Assembly: GCF_002223055.1 (NCBI RefSeq) | Contig: NZ_NKFL01000006.1 | Coordinates: forward strand, 2,356,001-2,420,000 | Reading direction: 5' to 3' | Length of the DNA stretch: 64,000 bases | Origin: Burkholderia sp. HI2500 | Lineage (GTDB): Bacteria; Pseudomonadota; Gammaproteobacteria; Burkholderiales; Burkholderiaceae | In this document: piece by piece, positions 59,840-64,000 of the stretch | How positions within the stretch are numbered: position 1 is the first letter of the stretch | Layout: the number at the start of each line of letters is the position of its first letter | Notes under the pieces: generated by a model | What the model saw: only the letters and a program-made list of their open reading frames with translations | What the model was told of the DNA's origin: nothing | The model's database searches: none | Translations under genes and position numbers: made by a program

Positions 59840-60910
59840 TCACGCGCACTCGTACCAGCGCTTCGAACGGTTGACGACACGCACGACGAGCAGCATCACC
59901 GGCACTTCGATGAGCACGCCGACGACGGTCGCGAGCGCGGCGCCCGAGTGGAAGCCGAACAGGCTGATCGCGGCGGCCACGGCCAGCTCGAAGAAATTGG
60001 ACGCACCGATCAACGCCGACGGACACGCGATGCTGTGCTTCTCGCCGACGAGACGATTGAGCCCATAGGCGAGCGCTGCGTTGAAGAACACCTGGATCAG
60101 GATCGGCACCGCGAGCAGCGCGATCACCAGCGGCTGCTTCAGGATTGCCTCGCCCTGGAACGCGAACAGCAGCACCAGCGTGGCCAGCAGCGCGGCGATG
60201 GACCACGGGCCGATCTTCGCCATCGCGCGGTCGAATGCCGGCGGCCCCTTCGCGAGCAGCAGCCTGCGCCACACTTGCGCGAGCATCACCGGGATGACGA
60301 TGTAGAGCACGACCGACGTGAGCAGCGTCGCCCACGGCACCGTGATCGCGGACATCCCCAGCAACAGGCCCACCAGCGGCGCGAACGCGATCACCATGAT
60401 GCTGTCGTTCAGCGCGACCTGCGACAGCGTGAACAGCGGATCGCCGCCCGTCAGCCGGCTCCACACGAACACCATCGCCGTGCACGGCGCGGCGGCCAGC
60501 AGGATCAGGCCGGCGATATAGCTGTCGATCTGGTCGGCGGGCAGCATCGGCGCGAACAGCTGCCGGACGAACAGCCAGCCGAGCAGCGCCATCGAAAACG
60601 GCTTGACGAGCCAGTTCACGACGAGCGTGACGCCGATCCCCCGCACATGCTGCCGAACCTCATGCAACGCGCCGAAATCGACCTTGACCAGCATCGGCAC
60701 GATCATCACCCAGATCAGCAGCCCGACGGGCAGGTTGACCTGCGCGTATTCCATGCGGCCGATGTGCTGAAAGAGCCCGGGCAGCGCCTGGCCCAGCGCG
60801 ATGCCGAGCACGATGCACAGCGCCACCCACGCGCTCAGGTAGCGCTCGAAGAAGCCGATGGCGGGCGGGGCCGCCACGGCTTGCGGTTGTGCAACGTCCG
60901 AGCCGGTCAT
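59840..60910 (-). CDS. acr3: Arsenite efflux pump Acr3
   Basis: A 356-residue arsenite permease with 10 membrane helices. The conserved transport Cys lies in LLAAAPCTAMVFVWSRLTGGDP and the second family motif is VALNDSIMVIAFAPLVGLLLG. It extrudes As(III) from the cytoplasm. Its ATG overlaps the arsR stop by four bases, giving arsR-acr3-arsC-arsH as one coupled operon. Confidence 0.95.
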   Translation of the reverse strand: MTGSDVAQPQAVAAPPAIGFFERYLSAWVALCIVLGIALGQALPGLFQHIGRMEYAQVNLPVGLLIWVMIVPMLVKVDFGALHEVRQHVRGIGVTLVVNWLVKPFSMALLGWLFVRQLFAPMLPADQIDSYIAGLILLAAAPCTAMVFVWSRLTGGDPLFTLSQVALNDSIMVIAFAPLVGLLLGMSAITVPWATLLTSVVLYIVIPVMLAQVWRRLLLAKGPPAFDRAMAKIGPWSIAALLATLVLLFAFQGEAILKQPLVIALLAVPILIQVFFNAALAYGLNRLVGEKHSIACPSALIGASNFFELAVAAAISLFGFHSGAALATVVGVLIEVPVMLLVVRVVNRSKRWYECA

Positions 60911-61239
60911 GCATCGCCTCCGCAGCAATCGGGCGCCGTCGGCACGCCGCAGGCCGCGCCGGCGCAGCAGTTCTCGGTCAGGAACCCGATGAGCCCGCTC
61001 ATCGATTCGAAATTCGCCGCGTAATAGATGAACCGGCCGTCCTGGCGCGCGGTGACCAGGTCGGCATGCGACAGATCCTTCAGATGAAACGACAGGCTCG
61101 ATGGCGACAGCCCGATCTGCTGGGCGATCGCACCAGCCGACAGCCCTTCGGGCCCGGCCACGACCAGCGCGCGAAAGATGGCCAGGCGCGCTTCATGAGC
61201 AAGCGCGCCCAGGGCGCGCACGACGAGATTGGAGTCCAT
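60907..61239 (-). CDS. arsR: Arsenic-responsive ArsR repressor
   Basis: A 110-residue ArsR/SmtB-family repressor with the winged HTH LSAGAIAQQIGLSPSSLSFHLKDLSHADLVTARQDGRFIYY. The classical C-V-C in the DNA-binding helix is absent; the likely As(III) thiolates are at the C-terminus, NCCAGAACG and DCCGG, as in the non-R773 type of ArsR. The Shine-Dalgarno is unclear. It presumably represses its own operon through the palindrome directly upstream. Confidence 0.9.
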   Translation of the reverse strand: MDSNLVVRALGALAHEARLAIFRALVVAGPEGLSAGAIAQQIGLSPSSLSFHLKDLSHADLVTARQDGRFIYYAANFESMSGLIGFLTENCCAGAACGVPTAPDCCGGDA

Positions 61240-61255
61240 GGCGCGAAGGATAGCG

Positions 61256-61293
61256 CCATCATTTCGATATTTCAAGCATTGTTGAAATGATGG
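61256..61293 (-). promoter_or_regulatory. ArsR operator candidate
   Basis: ATTTCAA (61269-61275) and TTGAAAT (61282-61288) form an inverted repeat with a 6-bp spacer, inside a longer imperfect one (CATCATTTC ... GAAATGATG, 61257-61292). The AT-rich palindrome about 30 bp before the arsR start is the expected ArsR site. Confidence 0.65.
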
Positions 61294-61433
61294 TGCGGAT
61301 CCCGTGCTTGGCCGCTCCCCAGCCCTTCGCGCACTGACAAACCCGGCCGCACTCGCGGCTTCCGGCCCGACACGCACGGCACCGGTGCAGCCGCCCGCCT
61401 CGCGGACGGGCGACGCACCGGCATGCGCTCAGG

Positions 61434-61805
61434 TCAGGACGCCTTCACCAGCTTGACGATCGTCAGCGTGCCGTCGACCTTCTCGATCCGCACCTTGACC
61501 TTGTCGCCCGCACGGGCGTGCTCGAGCATCGCCGCGTCCTTCGCCTTGAACGCCATCGTCATCGGTGGCATCCCGACGTTCTCGAGTGCGCCGTGCTTCA
61601 GCGTGATCTTGCCGGTCGCGGCATCGACCTTCTTCACTTCGGCGTCGGTCAGCGCGGCATTCGACTCGGCCATGCCGCCCGACGACATCTTCATGCCGGA
61701 CATGTCCATGCCGGCCATGTCGCCGGCTGCAAAGGCGGGGGTGACGAGCGTGCCGACAGCAAGTACGGCGGCAGCAGCAACGGTGACGGTAATCAACTTC
61801 TTCAT
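61434..61805 (-). CDS. CusF-like periplasmic copper-binding protein
   Basis: A 123-residue exported protein; signal peptide about 1-26. A Met cluster (AGDMAGMDMSGMKMSSGGM) is followed by the CusF OB-fold residues KHGALENVGMPPMTMAFKAKD, with the His/Met/Met Cu(I) site, and ends TLTIVKLVKAS. Its start overlaps the RND pump's stop as ATGA, so it is coupled to the pump. It would ferry Cu(I) or Ag(I) to the efflux complex, and is a paralogue of the protein at 47853-48200. Confidence 0.9.
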   Translation of the reverse strand: MKKLITVTVAAAAVLAVGTLVTPAFAAGDMAGMDMSGMKMSSGGMAESNAALTDAEVKKVDAATGKITLKHGALENVGMPPMTMAFKAKDAAMLEHARAGDKVKVRIEKVDGTLTIVKLVKAS

Positions 61806-64000
61806 CGGGATTCTCCGGTTGGGATGGATGGCACGTTCGTGCCGTGAGGAACTGCTTCGGAATGCCGCGCATGGCCCGCGCTTCGCGCACGACGGCGCTG
61901 CAGCAGGAGCCAGGCGGCGGGAATGACGAACATCGACAGCAGCGGCGCGGTGACCATGCCGCCGACCATCGGCGCGGCGATGCGCTGCATGACTTCGGAA
62001 CCGGCACCGTGCCCGACCATGATCGGCACGAGGCCGGCGAGCACGACGGCCACCGTCATCGCCTTGGGCCGCACGCGCAGCACCGCGCCTTCGCGGATCG
62101 CGTCGAGCAGCAGCGCATCGTTGAGTGGTTCGCCGGCGTCGAGCCGGCGCTGCAGCGCGCCCTTCAGGTACAGCAGCATCACGACGCCGAATTCGGCGGC
62201 CACGCCCGCGAGCGCGATGAAGCCCACCGACGTCGCGACCGACACCGCGTGGCCGAGCGCCCACACGAGCCAGAAGCCGCCGACCAGCGCGAACGGCACC
62301 GTCGACATCAGCAGCAGCGCATCGGCCGCCGAGCCGAACGTGAGGAACAGCAGCACGAAGATCACCACGAGCGTCACCGGCACGACGGTGCGCAGCTTGG
62401 CCGCCGCGCGTTCGAGATACTCGAACTGCCCCGACCACGCGATCGAATAGCCGGGCGGCAACGCGACCTGCCGCGCGACGGCCTGCTGCATCGTGCGGAC
62501 GGCGGTGCTCAGGTCGACGCCGCGGAGATCGACGTACACGTAGCCGGACAGTCGCGCGTTCTCGCTGCGGATCATCGGCGGGCCATCGGCGATCGCGATG
62601 CGTGCGACGTCGCCCAGGCGGATCTGCGCGCCGCGCGCGGTGACGACCGGAAGCTGCCGCAGGTTCTCGACCGAATCGCGCACCTCGCGCGGGTAGCGGA
62701 GGTTGATCGGAAAGCGCTCGCGCCCCGCGATCACTTCGCCGACATCGTCGCCGCCGACCGCCGTCGACACGACCGACTGGATGTCGGCCACCGACAGCCC
62801 GTAGCGCGCGGCCGCGAGCCGGTCGATGTCGACGTCGATATAGCGGCCGCCGTTCAGCCGTTCCGCGAGCGCGGACGTCACGCCCGGCACGGGCTTCACG
62901 GCGGCCTCGACCTGCTTCGCGATCGCGTCGATCCCGGCCAGGTCCGGCCCGGCAATCTTCACGCCGACCGGCGTCTTGATCCCGGTGGACAGCATGTCGA
63001 GCCGGTTGCGGATCGGCGGCACCCACACGTTCGACAGCCCCGGCACCTTCACCGTGCGATCGAGTTCGTCGACGAGCTTCTCCGGCGTCATGCCGGGCCG
63101 CCAGGCGCTGCGCGGCTTGAAGCGGATCGTCGTCTCGAACATCTCGAGCGGCGCGGGATCGGTCGCGGTATCGGCGCGGCCCGATTTGCCGAACACCGTG
63201 TCGACCTCGGGCACGGTCTTGATCAGCCGGTCGGTCTGCTGCAACAGCTCGCTCGCCTTGTCGGCGGAGATGCCGGGCAGCGCGGTCGGCATGTACAGCA
63301 GGTCGCCTTCGTCGAGCGGCGGCATGAATTCGCCGCCGAGCCGCGACAGCGGCACGGCCGTCAGCACGAGCGCGACGACCGCGATGCCGATCGCGACCCA
63401 CGGGCGCCTGAGCGTCGCTTCGAGCAGCGGCCGGTACGCGCGAATCAGCACGCGGTTGATCGGGTTCGCGTGCTCGTGCGGAATGCGGCCGCGCACGAGA
63501 TAGCCCATCAGCACCGGCACCAGCGTCACCGACAGGCCGGCGGCGGCGGCGATCGTGTAGGTCTTCGTGAACGCGAGCGGCGCGAACAGCTTGCCCTCCT
63601 GCCCTTCCAGCGAAAACACCGGGATGAACGACAGTGTGATGATCAGCAGCGAGAAGAACAGCGCGGGCCCGACCTCCGCGGCCGACGTCGCGACGAGTTC
63701 CCAGCGTCGCGCGGCCGTGATCGGCTCGCCGGGATGCGCGTGGTCGTACGCTTCGAGATGCTTGTGCGCGTTCTCGATCATCACGATCGCCGCGTCGATC
63801 ATCGCGCCGATCGCGATCGCGATCCCGCCGAGCGACATCAGGTTCGCGTTCACGCCCTGGTAGCGCATCACGATGAACGCGGCCAGCACGCCGAGCGGCA
63901 GCGACAGGATCGCGACGAACGCGCTGCGCAGGTGGAACAGGAACACCGCGCAGACGATGCCGACGATCACGAACTCCTCGATCAGCTTGTGCTTCAGGTT
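61802..64000 (-). CDS. cusA: CusA/CzcA-type RND heavy-metal efflux pump (partial)
   Basis: The C-terminal 732 residues or so of an RND inner-membrane pump; the 5' part lies beyond the right edge of the window. Visible: IGAMIDAAIVMIENAHKHLE (the charged TM4 D-A-A-I-V-M-I-E-N-A-H of the heavy-metal RND class), LSRLGGEFMPPLDEGDLLYMPTALPG, and a second-half helix set with GVAAEFGVVMLLYLKGA, where Glu takes the place of the usual Thr/Asp. The Cu(I) Met triad is not confirmed. It is followed by a coupled cusF-like gene, so copper or silver export is likeliest. Confidence 0.92.
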   Translation of the reverse strand, partial: NLKHKLIEEFVIVGIVCAVFLFHLRSAFVAILSLPLGVLAAFIVMRYQGVNANLMSLGGIAIAIGAMIDAAIVMIENAHKHLEAYDHAHPGEPITAARRWELVATSAAEVGPALFFSLLIITLSFIPVFSLEGQEGKLFAPLAFTKTYTIAAAAGLSVTLVPVLMGYLVRGRIPHEHANPINRVLIRAYRPLLEATLRRPWVAIGIAVVALVLTAVPLSRLGGEFMPPLDEGDLLYMPTALPGISADKASELLQQTDRLIKTVPEVDTVFGKSGRADTATDPAPLEMFETTIRFKPRSAWRPGMTPEKLVDELDRTVKVPGLSNVWVPPIRNRLDMLSTGIKTPVGVKIAGPDLAGIDAIAKQVEAAVKPVPGVTSALAERLNGGRYIDVDIDRLAAARYGLSVADIQSVVSTAVGGDDVGEVIAGRERFPINLRYPREVRDSVENLRQLPVVTARGAQIRLGDVARIAIADGPPMIRSENARLSGYVYVDLRGVDLSTAVRTMQQAVARQVALPPGYSIAWSGQFEYLERAAAKLRTVVPVTLVVIFVLLFLTFGSAADALLLMSTVPFALVGGFWLVWALGHAVSVATSVGFIALAGVAAEFGVVMLLYLKGALQRRLDAGEPLNDALLLDAIREGAVLRVRPKAMTVAVVLAGLVPIMVGHGAGSEVMQRIAAPMVGGMVTAPLLSMFVIPAAWLLLQRRRARSAGHARHSEAVPHGTNVPSIPTGESR

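Overview
The window looks like one of the accessory-rich secondary replicons of a Burkholderia species, probably of the cepacia complex. This rests on the high GC content, strong third-position GC bias, a Burkholderia-type trimeric porin, dense LysR/AraC-regulated catabolic cassettes and the copper/arsenic/cobalt gene order. It is inference from composition and recognisable families; no database search was run. No rRNA, tRNA, CRISPR array, transposase or integrase was found.

Positions 1-9.5 kb hold a cluster of mostly uncharacterised genes around a WYL-domain transcriptional regulator (3005-4096). A leftward operon (7770 to 4190) encodes two proteins with glycine-rich hydrophobic segments, a 54-residue membrane peptide and a YaaW-family protein. 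Divergent from it are a cytosolic 5'-nucleotidase and a small Cys-rich protein. A palindrome of the form GGGACA-N5-TGTCCC lies upstream of the WYL gene and twice between the divergent transcription units. This is the best candidate in the window for an undescribed system.

Positions 9.5-18.2 kb hold a porin and a complete hydroquinone lower pathway: two-subunit hydroquinone 1,2-dioxygenase, semialdehyde dehydrogenase and maleylacetate reductase, with a Rieske ferredoxin, a YciI-like protein, a truncated intradiol-dioxygenase remnant, a LysR regulator and an MFS transporter. One 17-bp LysR-type palindrome occurs both in front of the dioxygenase genes and in front of the transporter.

Positions 18.7-29.0 kb are a type VI secretion effector island preceded by an AT-rich stretch: VgrG, a Tle3-type lipase effector, two tandem DUF2875 (Tla3-type adaptor) genes with nearly identical C-terminal halves, a PAAR protein, a TrfB/KorA-like HTH protein and a membrane-anchored protein that may be the immunity factor.

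Positions 29.1-46.3 kb are mixed metabolism and regulation: a NIPSNAP protein, a cysteine desulfurase fused to a DUF442 phosphatase-like domain, LysR/AraC regulators, a flavodoxin-fold reductase, a DJ-1/PfpI protein, an amino-acid permease, a short-chain dehydrogenase beside a sugar-lactone oxidase, a lipoprotein serine carboxypeptidase and a secreted ExeM/NucH-type nuclease.

Positions 46.5-64 kb are a metal-resistance region. It contains a copper operon (small Cys/His protein, small secreted protein, TolC-type lipoprotein, multicopper oxidase, CusF-like protein, CopC, CopD) divergent from a heavy-metal two-component system with a CusR-like box between them. It continues with dmeRF (cobalt/nickel), a yybP-ykoY (Mn2+) riboswitch with a translationally coupled leader peptide in front of a CaCA antiporter, the ars operon arsR-acr3-arsC-arsH, and the end of a cus-type RND operon that runs off the right edge.
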